From: Opisthorchis felineus
Taxonomy: Eukaryota; Platyhelminthes; Trematoda; Opisthorchiida; Opisthorchiidae
Direction of reading: 5' to 3'
Assembly: GCA_004794785.1 (NCBI GenBank)
Contig: SJOL01009575.1
Coordinates: 392,854 to 456,853 of the forward strand
DNA length: 64,000 nucleotides
Shown here: one piece after another, positions 25,026-36,079 of the stretch
How positions within the stretch are numbered: position 1 is the first letter of the stretch
How the letters are laid out: each line of letters opens with the position of its first letter
The notes under the pieces: generated by a model
Database searches by the model: none
Seen by the model: the letters and a program-made list of their open reading frames with translations, nothing else
Told to the model about the DNA's origin: nothing
Position numbers and translations under genes: made by a program

Positions 25026-25310
25026 TTGCAATATCTCTAATATATATTTTCCCAGTGAAACATAAGTTGGCCTTTGCAGCACGTACAGTTGAAGCATATC
25101 TTAAATGGGGGACTCAAATGGAATCCGAGTAAGCCTCTTTATGAAACCAAATTAGTGTATAAATGAAAGAATTTCGCAAATTGCTTCTAATTTAAACCCA
25201 TGCGGAACACAAGGTTCACAGAAGGATACTGGGAACTGCCCTTAGTCCATAATCCCCATGAGGTGTGAACCCGGTCATGGGCTGTCAAATTCCGCAGTGA
25301 CATCTTGAAG
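25026..25310 (+). repeat. Hammerhead repeat, copy C
   Basis: This is a near full-length but diverged unit. The body starts at GCAATATCTCTAATATAT and includes GTGAAACATAAGTTGGCC, TTTGCAGCACGTACAGTTG, GAAACCAAATTAGTGTA and GCGGAACACAAGGTTCAC. The hairpin tip has lost the first core box (CATGAGG remains where CTGATGAG stood) but keeps CCGGTCATGGGCTGTC, matching consensus CCGGTCGTGGGCTGTC at 15 of 16 positions. It cannot be an active ribozyme. Confidence 0.75.
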
Positions 25311-25561
25311 ATTGTCTGAAAACAAATTATCCCCTCGGAAACCTCAAGAACTAATTTTATAGAGATTTGCAATAATTCCGTCACAATTATTTTGTCATAA
25401 ACCCTTCCGTCTCTAATCTTGCACCATTCAAGTCGAATAAACATGGTCTAAGAATATACTTTAATATTAGTCTCTTGCAGATGTCACTGTAATTTTCAGA
25501 TAAATGCAGCGCGTCACTTGCGAATCATTTGGTGTTAAGAAGGAAAACAGAGCTGATGAAA

Positions 25562-25640
25562 CCTCGAAACACTGCTCCTACCTGGTGAGCATTGAGAATT
25601 AAGAAAACGACTTTTTAAGTAGTGTTCTGTTAAGACAATG
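25562..25640 (+). repeat. Hammerhead repeat fragment, hairpin part (copy D, first piece)
   Basis: CCTCGAAACACTGCTCCTAC is followed by CTGGTGAG (consensus CTGATGAG), a loop, then GAAAACGACTTTTTAAG. It aligns with the hairpin from the GGAAACTC arm onward but stem II is unrecognisable, so it is a decayed remnant. Confidence 0.45.
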
Positions 25641-25703
25641 CACAGGTTTCTTTCCGGAGCACTCGTTACAAAGTTCCGTTCCATGCTGAAAAACCTGCGA
25701 TTA

Positions 25704-25797
25704 CCTGGAAACATCACAAACGAGAGATTCAGCTGCGTTCCAGGTTAGCCTCTCCAAAATTAAAGTTGTTTGCAAATGAGTGTATTTCGCTATGATT
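25704..25797 (+). repeat. Hammerhead repeat fragment, body only (copy D)
   Basis: TACCTGGAAACATCACAAAC, GAGATTCAGCTGCGTTCCAG, then TTTGCAAATGAGTGTATTTC. It is very similar to copy E 640 bp downstream: the stretch from CCTGGAAACATCAC through GTTCCAGG differs at only a few positions. The two are therefore closer to each other than to other copies, suggesting local duplication or a shared young source. The 61-codon minus frame at 25701-25886 arises from this repeat. Confidence 0.8.
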
Positions 25798-25799
25798 TT

Positions 25800-26335
25800 C
25801 TTTTTTCGGGAGTGAAGCCAGCGTGCTTCTGGCTCAGGCGCCGGCGAACATTCCACTAGTAAGTGATGCACGGCTAAAGAAAGCACAATCTGCTCGATTT
25901 TAGAAATGGCTTCTATATATAGGCAAGTTTTACCTGATTTTTGATACTAGTATCAAGGTCACCTAGTTCACTAGCTGTGATTTAATAGAATAAAGCTCGT
26001 AATTTTCAAACTTCCGACCAATTAACACGTAGGACCATATTTCAGGACGTTTGTGGTCACGGAGAATTAAACCTTACAGGGTACATGCACAGCTGACTGA
26101 ATTATTCCAATGTTTTACCACTTTACGCCTCCCATGACATTGTGAACTGTTATACTACCCAGTCCAATTGTGATGACGATATTTTGAACATATTTTGCTT
26201 ATTTTCAAGCCCATGCCAGCCACCTTAAAAGCGTGATAGTTGGGTAGAATAACCAAACTTGGTTCATAAAAAAACACCTGTACCTAGGCATAGGTTTCTC
26301 CGAGCATGTATTTTTGACGGTTATTTTTCACCATG
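25800..26335. other. Non-coding stretch, nothing recognised
   Basis: Sequence between two body fragments of the hammerhead repeat. No open frame of note and no further repeat recognised. Confidence 0.5.
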
Positions 26336-26340
26336 TTAAT

Positions 26341-26475
26341 TGCAACTGAAACATGAGGCGGCCTGGTGCAGCACATTCAGTTGCCTGGAAACATCACAAG
26401 CGAGCGATTCAGCTGGGTTCCAGGTGAGTCTCCCGCAAAACCAAATTTGTTTGCAAATGAGTGTATTTTGCTAGT
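26341..26475 (+). repeat. Hammerhead repeat, copy E (body only)
   Basis: This is the cleanest body in the window: CAACTGAAACATGAGGCGGC, TGCAGCACATTCAGTTG, CCTGGAAACATCACAAG, GATTCAGCTGGGTTCCAGG, GTGAGTCTCCCGCAAAACC, TTTGCAAATGAGTGTATTTT. After TTTTGCTAG the match ends, and no hairpin follows. It is used here as the reference for the body. Confidence 0.85.
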
Positions 26476-26479
26476 TTCT

Positions 26480-29324
26480 CCAAGTTTGAAAATCTCAAGA
26501 AACGGTTAGGCTGCGCTGAATCCGCTAAAAATTTCTGTTGATTCAGTGTATGGTTACACTTTTGTGAAGTACTTGGACAACCAGCAGGTCACATCAAAAG
26601 CTGAACCTGAATTTATTTTAAAAACAAGATGCAGAAAAAGATGATTTTATTATTCTCAGCTAACAATTTGAAGCGCATTACTGAATAGTCTAATAAGATT
26701 TTTTTAACGGTTTGACAGTTACCTTCTATTGTCATGATGTGCTTGTCCGAATGGAACGTCATCACTTCATATTTTACACACTGTCAAAAATTGGCTTGTC
26801 GATTAGGAAATTGACAGTTGACGACAATGACAGACCTAAGGCTCACTGTAACCTTAACATTCAGATATTTTCTACCTAGCTTGAAGGTCTGATGGTTGTC
26901 ATAGCGATAGAAGAACAATGCATCACCGAGAGGCAAAAAAATAAACGTGAAAATTGTGACAGCTATGTTCAGCGGTGTTCAAACTGTTCAACGAATATGA
27001 AATTTATTTAAACATTTCGGTTGGGGGAATCCGCAGATTCCGAAGGTGATATGATTCAATGTTTTCGGTATTACTCATTGTCCAGACAGACACGTGATTC
27101 AAAAAGGATCTGCAAATTGCAGTGAACAGATATTGTGGAAATCAGACTGAAACACATCATGACTTTTGGCCATGGGAGTCTGTGTAGATGGTGTCACTGG
27201 CATTTGGTGTCTCACAAGGAACTTAATCCCGTTGCTTCGTGTAAAAGCTTACGGGCTATCCAGCGAGTTGATTTTTGCTGAATTATCGGCAAGCAAGAAA
27301 CGGCTGTTTAAATTTAAACGTCAACAAAACTTTGGGTGTCCTAGATTTAATAAATATTTTTCTGGGACAGACAATTGATCTGTGCGATGATTAGAGCGTA
27401 AGCCGCATGTTTCATCTTGGCAAGATTGTGAAATGTTTTAGGCTTGTGGATCCCGTTGTGGTGACCAACCGTTTCACTTTTCAGCACTTGGGTTTGACTG
27501 TAAATATCCAAATTTTTATTCACCAGACTTGTTTACTGAGGTCATAACTCTCTAGCCAGTTACTCGGACCAGCCCAAAACAAGCGCAAATGTTAGTACTC
27601 TCGAAGACATACATATCATACGTTATAAACTTTTTCGCACTTATTCCGAAACTGGGAAGGTGTTTTGCCCTGGATCATACCACATGTACCCAGTTCTTTT
27701 CTTTATTCCTTCCAAGGATTTGTTCAAGCAGAATCAGGCTGTCGTTCTAAATCACAGTTTTCCGAACGGGTTGATGTCTATGTCGGCTTGATAGGCAGTC
27801 AAAACCTCAATATCTCTGGCGAGGAACAATGAGTTTTTTGGTTAGAATTTATCAGTAAAATATTTCCCCTACTCGCGCTTTACGGTAAAACGGAAGTAGT
27901 CGAAAGCTCGGTAGCCTGATTTAGAAACTGACCTTGATTTTTCCATCCTATAGGTGCCGATGTTGTACAGGGTTTTCGTGCGTCTATGATAAATTTGCAG
28001 AGTGAGGCAGCCAACACTGTTGGATGCGCTCGTGCATGTGTGACAACTATCAGTTCTAAAACTGCTTAAATCTTTTACTAAGTGATACATCGAACAAAAA
28101 CTTGCCTGCTGTAATCAGTGTGAAACTGTGTAGGTTTTAGTTAGATTTGAATTATTGGCGGTTTTCCACTTTGCAGTTGCTAAAAGCTATTTAGGGACAA
28201 GTCACAAACATACATCAAACCATGTGATCAGACATATTCGATTCTAAGGCTAACTACTAAAAAGGCGATCTAAAGGAATTCCTCACCTTAGCCGGCCTCC
28301 TAGCAAGCCATTAGCCGTGCTATCGGAGCAGTTATTGCTAACTGGATGAGGAATTACCACATTTGATTTCGCCGGTGCCAAAATGAGCATCAAAGACGGC
28401 CAAATTGATTCACCTCAGTGCGGTAGTATTAAACAAACTGCTGTTCCTCCGAAGCAAATCATTTCACCCAAATGATCTGACAAGCTGTTTCAAGCATGCG
28501 ACTGTGCATTACGAAATGCTTTTTGTCGCCAAGACACCACTACGTTATCCCAACTAGTTCCTGACGACCTCTGTTACCTTCACGTGCACTGGCTTACAAA
28601 ACGTGATGGGCGAGTGTTCCTGTTCTCATTCACATCAAAGCCTTTGATTAAACGAACAGAAAGAAATAATAACACACTGGACCGACAGAATATAGCCAAG
28701 CCCTTTGAGCAAATGACCGTTGTGAGCGTTGTGGGTTGGCAGTCACATTCGAGAAGGCGCGAATCATTCAGGCTGAAACGTGGGACCGCGAGGTACCTTA
28801 GGTAAACGATTGATACACACTGAATTTCCTGAAACAGATCTGTGGTTTTCCTTTGTTACATGAGTTACAAAACACTGCAAGTATTCGTGTTTGAAAGCAT
28901 TGGTTATCGGTGCTTCGAAGCGGAAATGAGAGGTTTTGCGCACATTCTGAAGAACGCGGTTATAAAAGCAATTTATTTATGTGGAATAAGTGGAATAAGT
29001 GTCCAAGACACAATCTAGTGACTTCAAAAAGACATGAATAATCATGGGATGCCTAAGAAGTTTTATCATCTTTAAGAGTATCATCACATCAAGTAGAAAT
29101 TCAATACCTTGAATACTTCCCAAAATGTGGAAGGCTCTTTTGAAGCAGCGTCTTCAGTTAAAACGTGGGAGAGTTGAGAGATACATCTCTGTCTCATAAA
29201 CACATTTTCGTTTTTGAAGTGGGTGCACAAGTCCAGACATCTTGTCATCACTGTTCAGTATAGGTGTATTGTTTGGAAACCGAACTAAAGCTTCCTAGTG
29301 GTCGGCCTTCAGACAGTCAGTGTC

Positions 29325-29325
<1 letters not shown>
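26480..29325. other. Non-coding stretch, no gene recognised
   Basis: The longest frames are 73 codons (27869-28090 minus and 28584-28805 plus) and 70 codons (27166-27378 plus), all within chance. A 9-base tandem duplication (GTGGAATAA) lies at 28981-28998. Nothing else is recognised. Confidence 0.55.

Positions 29326-29327
<2 letters not shown>

Positions 29328-29358
<31 letters not shown>
29328..29358. repeat. (AT)n microsatellite
   Basis: An uninterrupted AT dinucleotide run of 31 bases, flanked by non-repetitive sequence. It is a likely length-polymorphic site. Confidence 0.95.
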
Positions 29359-29361
<3 letters not shown>

Positions 29362-29503
29362 CTGCATAGAGCTTGCTAAATTATTGATCAATCTCTGGCG
29401 GTATCGTACCCATAAAATTCTTGAACTAACATGTTTGCAGCAGAATTTAAGAATGTTGTAAAACCAGGAAGCTATATCGAAATTTCGCGGAGCTTCGACA
29501 CAG

Positions 29504-29698
29504 ATGCTAGTAGGCGACAAAGATCCAAGAACATGCGAAAGCCACTGGACCCGATTAGGAACGCAAATCCAAGAAGCTGCTGTAGATGTGATTGGATTGA
29601 AGAAAGAACGAAGAGAATCCCGATTAGAACAACTTATTTTACCTATCCTGGAGAAAAATTCAGTGTTCTTAAAACCAGTCCAAGTTTGGACAAGTTAA
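29504..29698 (+). pseudogene. RTE LINE fragment: endonuclease-RT linker
   Basis: An open frame of 64 codons. The motif HWTRL, followed by an alpha-helical run with EAAVDVIG and a basic KKERR stretch, resembles the linker in RTE elements, where a W-T/K pair precedes AA-x-D/E-x-x-G and a basic region. The match is in pattern rather than strong identity, and its position 600 bp before the reverse transcriptase piece supports it. Confidence 0.5.
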
Positions 29699-30307
29699 GC
29701 CCAAGAGCAAGCTTTTGAAATATCTGGGAAACAAAAAGACGGATGGAGGAGCAAACAAATTTTACTCAGATCAACGTTGTGAAGAATAAATTTTGAGTGG
29801 ACCGAAACAAATATGTGGGCTGAAATTCCAAAACCTTCAGCTGCTAGAGGACAAACAAACCATTGCAAAAAAACAATGTTGTTGGTCTTCCATTTGGTTT
29901 GAGTCGTAATAATTTAATACTAATCAACTTGCCCGGCAATGTTTCTTTGAGCTACATAGCCTACTAACTCCAAACTACTCTGAAGACCTACCCAGCTGAC
30001 TTACCCGCGGCCACGTGACTGTAGATGGCACAAACCATCTGAAAAATGGGAGACCGCCAGATCGGACAGCTTACCTGGGGAAAATGTCTAAGGTGGAAGG
30101 ACGAGCGATACAAAGTAAACATTATCTGCCATACGCAAGTTGGGATGTAATAGAAAATTGTTGAAAACCCCAGAGATGAAGTGATAATTCCCCGTCTCGA
30201 ACAAACGGACAGCCCATAAAAGTCACCCTCGTAGACACAACAGGCAATATCGTGTTTTTTATCCTGTTCATCCTACTGGTCTGTGACATTCGGAGGTACA
30301 AATTTCC

Positions 30308-30522
30308 TACCAAGGAGTGTGGTTCCTGAAGCGAGCAAAATATATTTATTTAATTCCTGTCGCAAGACAAATGCAAGAAGGGGATCTGCTGCTATTCGTA
30401 AACCTCACGGAAGCCTTCGACTTAGTTACCGGAGAAAAAACTGTGGGCTGTATTACGGGAGCTTGATTGTCCAGATAAATTTGTCAACCTCATCAAATTT
30501 TTAAACACTGACAGAAAGGCAC
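30308..30522 (+). pseudogene. RTE LINE fragment: reverse transcriptase fingers/palm start
   Basis: In one frame (30308-30430) the peptide runs YQGVWFLKR...VARQMQEGD...FVNLTEAFDLV. This corresponds to the conserved CGFR...ARQLQEK...FVDLTKAFD block of RTE reverse transcriptases, including the first catalytic Asp of AFD. After a +1 frameshift (30432 onward) it continues EKKLWAVLRELDCPDKFVNL and IKFLNTDRKAR, matching the next conserved block (LW-x-x-L-x-x-x-x-C-P-D-K-F). The invariant residues survive, so the assignment is firm even though the gene is dead. Confidence 0.85.
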
Positions 30523-30913
30523 GTTAGTGGACCCTCGCGACGGTAAAGCCATAGAAAACTGTTTTTTCACCAGTCTTTTTGTCCCTTTTCCAACAGCGAT
30601 TTGAGCAGGGGGGTTCCAGCAGCGTGAAGGTGGAGCACTGATTCAGTAACTGTTGGGTGGTTTCGTGGTCAGCACACTGCTACACGAAACCAATGTTGGT
30701 ATGTTGTTGCTTGCGGACAGATTCATCTCATTTCCCCATTTTGAAACATAATTATAGTGAAGACATTCAAGTTCAGCGGCAAATAGTTCTAAAATGCTTG
30801 GTTTATCAGCCTGTACCTGTGGTTCAGCATAAAGCGCGGAGTATTTTCAGCTAGCCGGCTGGAAGTTAGCGTGCTGTACGACGCTTTGCTGTATTGGCAG
30901 TGCACTACTCATG

Positions 30914-31110
30914 GGCCTGAAAATTCATAATGAAATGAATGCGGTTATTTTGATCGTATTTTATCGGGCTATTATGCTGTCCTCATCATTGTATGGCAGC
31001 AAGACCTGGAGTATACGGTAAAGACATGTTCTGGCTCTTGACTAATTTTGCTTGCTTCCTTGTCTGCGCAACTCACAATGGATAAAACAAAGAGATAGAA
31101 GTCTGAAGCA
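30914..31110 (+). pseudogene. RTE LINE fragment: C-terminal region
   Basis: The frame from 30914 reads GLKIHNEMNAV, then VFYRAIMLSSSLYGSKTWSI. This corresponds to the KLKVYRAVVLTTLLYGCETW block near the end of RTE polyproteins. Beyond a stop it continues RHVLALD, another stop, then FCLLPCLR and WIKQRDRSL, corresponding to the HFHLRCLR and W-Q-D-x-I-x-D blocks. The insert of non-matching sequence before 30905 shows that the palm domain has been lost. Confidence 0.8.
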
Positions 31111-31119
31111 CAAATTCTG

Positions 31120-34100
31120 TCGTGTAGCAGTGGTAAAACTGAATGATATCCAACGTAAAACTAGCCTTAATGATTAGGACATTTAAAACCAAAGGTAGTA
31201 AATTTCCTTCGTTCAACCAAATGGATGAATTTCGAAATCCAGAACACCTGAACTTCTGCTATTAAAACAGCCTTTCGGTCAATTTTGAAAAAAAACCTAT
31301 GCTTACTGTGGGAGGATCTGATATTCCACGGAGCAGCCTGAAGAACGACTATCCACGCAAGCTTGCGAAGCTTTAAAGTGCGAAACTTCTCGGTGCTGCA
31401 AAGCAAGCGGGCTCTCTGGAACGGACTCGGTCTCCCTAGTGAATGTAGGATTGTGCGAAATTCGGACTCACTCGTCATAGTAGATCAGGCCTTTGAGTCA
31501 CTAGCCTACCCATTCATGCACCTGTTAAACGGGAACAACTTGAACAGACATATTTTGGTTCCACTGTTAAGCGAGTTATGTCATCCTGAGGATGGCAAAA
31601 TCGTTAAAAATTCGTTTAATGACATGTCGCCAGATTATCTATTACCACGCTAAAGTTGTGTTGACGGACATCTTCCGTCAACAGCTGTATGGTGCAATAG
31701 TGGTGCATGGGGCGGTAATAGACCGAAACCTGAGGGATCTAACGGATGATGCCGGTACCTGGTGCCGGTTTCTATCACCCGTGGATGTTCCTCGGCCTTT
31801 GTATTCCATTATGTGTACCTCGGCATAAAGTAATTAGATGCAACGGAACACGTGGAAGCTGTGTCTAGACCTCCTGTGGGAGAGCATTGAATGATATGCC
31901 CACCGCTAACCAGGAAATCCGATTGGACTGCCGAGTATCTGTGTGAGGACCGGAGCCGAGCGGTGTCTCCCCACAGCTTCAAGGCAACTAAATGAGCCTA
32001 GGTGCCCTAGTTCTTGTCTACTGATAGAGTTGTGCCAACTGACTTATCTTCCAAACAGTATGGCAAGGTTTAATTCCATAAATAAAATTCGACTACTTTA
32101 AGAAGCCAGGAAATGTTTGCCTGATGCACCAAGGTGGAGAAAAACAAGGATGATATGGGACATTCTGTCTACATAGATGTGTCAGCAGAAAACATACCAA
32201 CCTCCATACTGAGTCCCCTCATACTTGAGCTCCGATGGAAAAATTTATTTCACCCCTCCCAAGTAACACTACATAAATGGCATCCGTTGACACACCACCA
32301 CACTTAAGTAAATGTTTCAAAATTTGGAGAAATTTATTGGGTTTCTGGCGGAACATCTCATTCATCCATGTTATTTTATGATTGCAAGACAGGAGAACTT
32401 GCAACCGGTATTGCTGTGGCACAGGTAGTTCGTCAAACAGCTAAACTAACCTTTGCATAAAACCGGAAAATCTTCATGAATTATGTGGATAGCGTGCAGA
32501 CTAGGAGAGAGTTCTCAGTGCTCCTTAAAGGGATACAAAGCGGTATGAAGTATAGTAGGCTATGAAGTTTGACTTAAGTTTTAGTCAGAAAAATACCACG
32601 ATACCTTCAGTCAAGGATTTTACACCATGAAGTAAACCAACGGTAACCGGCTTCTTGAGAAATGAATTCCTACAAACTCAAAAACAAGTCGACATGTGGA
32701 ATGGCTTTCTGTTTGGTGAGAAGATTGGGTTTCCTATATCGAATTACTCAACTCAGGAGAAGCCAAAATCGGAGGTATTTATTCATCTCTACTAACAATA
32801 TTTTGCACATTGTTTGTGACTTGAAAGCCTATGTTTGAGTATGTAATCGAACGTTGCCCGTGAATGCCCGTCCACCAAACATCGTAAGCTATTGTCGTTG
32901 TTGGCCTCATGTCACGAGCTGAACTAAGACTACAACGAAAACTACTCGCTGAACCCTCTCAAGTATGCCGCCTCGTTCAACCATGCAAGTCTGCGGGCGC
33001 ATCAAGCGTGTGCATTTCAACAAACGCACCAAGCCTGAGATAATTTCATCTAGGCTGTCATCGGTCACTGCAAACCTTGGTCTGAGCGCTGTCCCAAACC
33101 TTTCTAAAATGAATCGGTGAGTTAAAAATAAGAGCACGGTATTTAAAACATTGCATTTTATTGTATCCGAACATTAAACAAAAAACAAACAACTATGGAG
33201 AATCTTGATTATTCTACGCAGCCGTCTCTGGTGTATGGTTGTTTCCTCATGAGATGGCAAGAAATAGAGTGGTTTTAATGTCCATATGCGGGGTAAAATA
33301 TAAAATGATGACAAGGGCTATAGTGCTGGTGATCACAAGGATGATAGAACAGACAACACTTTATCGCTGTATTATCAGGAGTCATACAAACCGAGAACAA
33401 AATAAACTGAAAAAGGTTTCACGAAACTGTTTTGACATGATGCAATAGAGCAGGAAGTTGAGGCTGTTGTTCACCAATGTGCAGAAGTCTTGCAAATCGC
33501 CCAGCGGTTCGTAGACGTTCTCCTCGAAGCATTTGCCAAGAAACTGATTGAGTAGCAATAAAACTGACTGCATAGGCGTTGATAAAAAGAGAGAGAAGGA
33601 AATGCGGAAAATTGATTAAACAATGAATTCTTCATCTCGAATGATGTTCTGTATTTTATGTATATAATGTGCAAAATTCTAGATGAGGAAAAACCGCTGA
33701 AAACAAATTCTCTTACTACTAAGTTTGTCCCCTCGGGCCAGTCAAGAAAATATTAGAAACCAAAGGCTGTTACCCGCAAAGGCGTCACCGTGACTTCTGG
33801 GTTCGTTTCAAGCCATGAGGTTTGTCAGAAACCTGGGCGTCAAACACTTTACCTGGAACTCCCGATCCCTTTGGAAAATGTGATATGTGCCTAGTGTTAT
33901 ATGCATAGTTATACAGATACACATAAAATCATCATACTCAAGTTCAGCTTCCCACAAAATGTTAGTACTTTTTATTTCATCCTCAAGGATAACGGGCAGT
34001 TTAGAATTATGTCTGTTTCTAGATAGTTAGGCTTCCCGGTAATTTCCAGTACAAGATCCAAACCAATAAAACATACTGATTTATTTTCGCCGTGCGCGCA

Positions 34101-35880
34101 AATACGGCCATTGGTTTCGTGATCTTTTACATCCACCTAATCACTTTTAATGAGAATGAAACGCCCAGCTGACTGCGTCTTGAGGACTAACTGCATTCTG
34201 CAGTCATAACTAATCAGACCAATGAGAAATGTCCGTGGGTCATCCGGCAAGTCATTCGCAACCAGGTGAAATTTTTCCACATGCTATGCACAACTGTCCT
34301 ATTCGCGTGCAAACCGTAGTGTGAAAAGAGAACTTCCCGGCTATTTGAGTAAGGCTGCACTGATCTATAGTCATCTATTGAATAAATGCACAGAATGTGC
34401 AGAGCAGTTTCAATACTACACTTGTGCTTGAGCACAGTGATCCCTGGAGGACAAAATCCACGCGATATGGTACAGCCCCACTCACTCTCCCCAGTCGTGT
34501 CACATTTTGACTACGCAAAACGGACAAAGTAGCTTATGGAGGCTAGCGGAATTACTTCAATGCTCTAAACAGCCAATAAATAACGATTGAAATGTCAGAA
34601 TTCAACAGATGGCTGGTAGTCGACAAAACGGGATTTTGGTCGGTTTAAATTCCCGAATAGGTTTGTACTAAGTGTTCGGGGGGAGTGTCAACAACCACCG
34701 TCTTGTTCGACCGAGCTGCATTTCATCACACCCACAGTGTAAAAAACTACTATGAAACGGTTGATTGCGTCTCCACAATACAGCATTTGTTCATTGTCCA
34801 TCTACATTACGAACATTAATGACGCAAAATGATGAAAGGTACCACTATATCACGTATAGTATGTCACTCTACGTACGGCATCTGAAACTTTTGTGTGCAC
34901 CGTAATGTTTGCAGCATGACACTCCCTCAGTAATATAATTTTACGTCGTCCATCACACGAATGCACTAGAGTTTACCCTCTCCCACCCGGCTTTGTCTAG
35001 ATAGTGCAGTTCAAAATCCATCAAGAGGCGTCATTGTAATTTACGCTGTCGTGATAAAATAATACCGGATTGATGACTGGAGCACAATAAGTGGCTCAAC
35101 CACAGCTCAAACTGAGCATTTAGTTGATGCAATTTGATGGCCACGCACCACCTATAGTAAAAATTTTGAATAACGCACTGTGACAGAGAATCTGCTAATA
35201 TACAAAGCCCTTTTATCTATCCATGCTGAAAAGAAAACTGGCACGCCATGAGCTGGAGGCAAATAATCACTCATTTGAGAGGAACTTGGAAGATGAACAA
35301 TAACAAACGGGAGGAGGAGCGCGGTTATGGAAAGGTAGTGTACTACGCGTTTATTCTATCTGGGATTCGTCAAGTGGATGTGACAGGATCCCGTTACCTG
35401 GACTTCAGGTTCAAATTTTACACCAGAGAATCACCGACCTTACCTGCGCGTACGAGGCTCGCAAAATTCTTCATGCTCAGGGCCCGTTTAGTGATTGTGA
35501 AAAGTTAATTCCAGTTCTGACTATCTGTAGTCAAAATTTCAATGAAGACTTCGTCCTTTCAGTGGAGTAGGCCAAGCAGCACGGTACGGCTGTTTCAACT
35601 TCATTGGGAATCATCAGTGGTATGCATCTCACGAACCCTCGACCTCTCATTTGGCAGTTGATGGATAAATAAATTAACCGCTGCCTTCTGATAAACTGTG
35701 ATTTACTCGCACTTGGAGGGGATATAGTGTCGCTTACGCTCAATCACGGAATTTAAATCGCGTGGTCACGTGTGGACTGGCAACAAATATTAGGCAGCTC
35801 GGAAGATTGGACGATTCACACGGTGTGTATAGCTTCCACCTGAGGAGTCATCACCTGAGAAGCAAGTCAATATGCAGCCG
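31120..35880. other. Non-coding stretch with one hairpin
   Basis: The longest frames are 103 codons on minus (31167-31478) and 96 on plus (31363-31653). They overlap on opposite strands and carry no known motif. Part of 31.1-32.0 kb could be untranslated sequence of the preceding LINE, but nothing proves it. A compact hairpin lies at 31659-31683. The remainder shows nothing recognisable. Confidence 0.5.
31659..31683. repeat. Perfect 10-bp hairpin
   Basis: TGTTGACGGA (31659-31668) and TCCGTCAACA (31674-31683) are exact reverse complements around a 5-base loop. There is no downstream T-run to suggest a polymerase III terminator and no open frame context that makes it regulatory. It may be a chance or foldback remnant. 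Confidence 0.6.
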
Positions 35881-35914
35881 TGAGATATTTGTTTCGTGGG
35901 CGACGGATGAGTTC

Positions 35915-36070
35915 GAGTTCAGCACAGTGCTGATCAGGCGCTTGTTTAGACTCCATCTACTAGCTGGAAGGTTGAGACTTCGAATCTCCCTGGAGATTCG
36001 GGAGATGTGCACTGCTGATGAAACAGCTGTACAGTGCTGTTCGGCATTTTGGTCTAGATTGACTCGTCTG
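35915..36070 (+). mobile_element. tRNA-derived SINE (Sm-alpha-like), diverged copy
   Basis: It aligns end to end with the copy at 53.3 kb: CACAGTGCTGATCAGGCG upstream, B-box ACTTCGAATCTC (35977-35988), GATTCGGGAGATGTGCACTG, then CTGATGA (36015-36021) and GTGCTGTTCGGCATTTTGG. The A-box half is decayed. In this copy the first hammerhead box is intact, but stem II and the GAAA box are replaced by AACAGCTGTACAG. Part of the potential stem I survives as GCAC (36009-36012) facing GTGC (36034-36037). Confidence 0.7.
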
Positions 36071-36079
36071 AAAGGACCA

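Larger units (their letters stand above)
29440..31115 (+). pseudogene. Decayed RTE-type LINE (non-LTR retrotransposon)
   Basis: Three collinear pieces of one retroelement polyprotein can be read on plus. At 29504-29698 is a linker-like segment between endonuclease and reverse transcriptase (ESHWTRL...EAAVDVIGL). At 30308-30522 is part of the reverse transcriptase with the ARQMQE and FVNLTEAFDLV motifs. At 30914-31110 is the C-terminal region with FYRAIML, LYGSKTW and a Cys-Leu-Arg motif. Order and orientation match RTE-clade elements common in flukes. Stops and frameshifts interrupt every piece. The catalytic FADD-type box is not visible between 30535 and 30905, so that part is deleted or unrecognisable. 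The ends are not defined and the endonuclease was not seen. It is an inactive fossil, and family-level assignment beyond RTE-like is not possible by eye. Confidence 0.8.
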
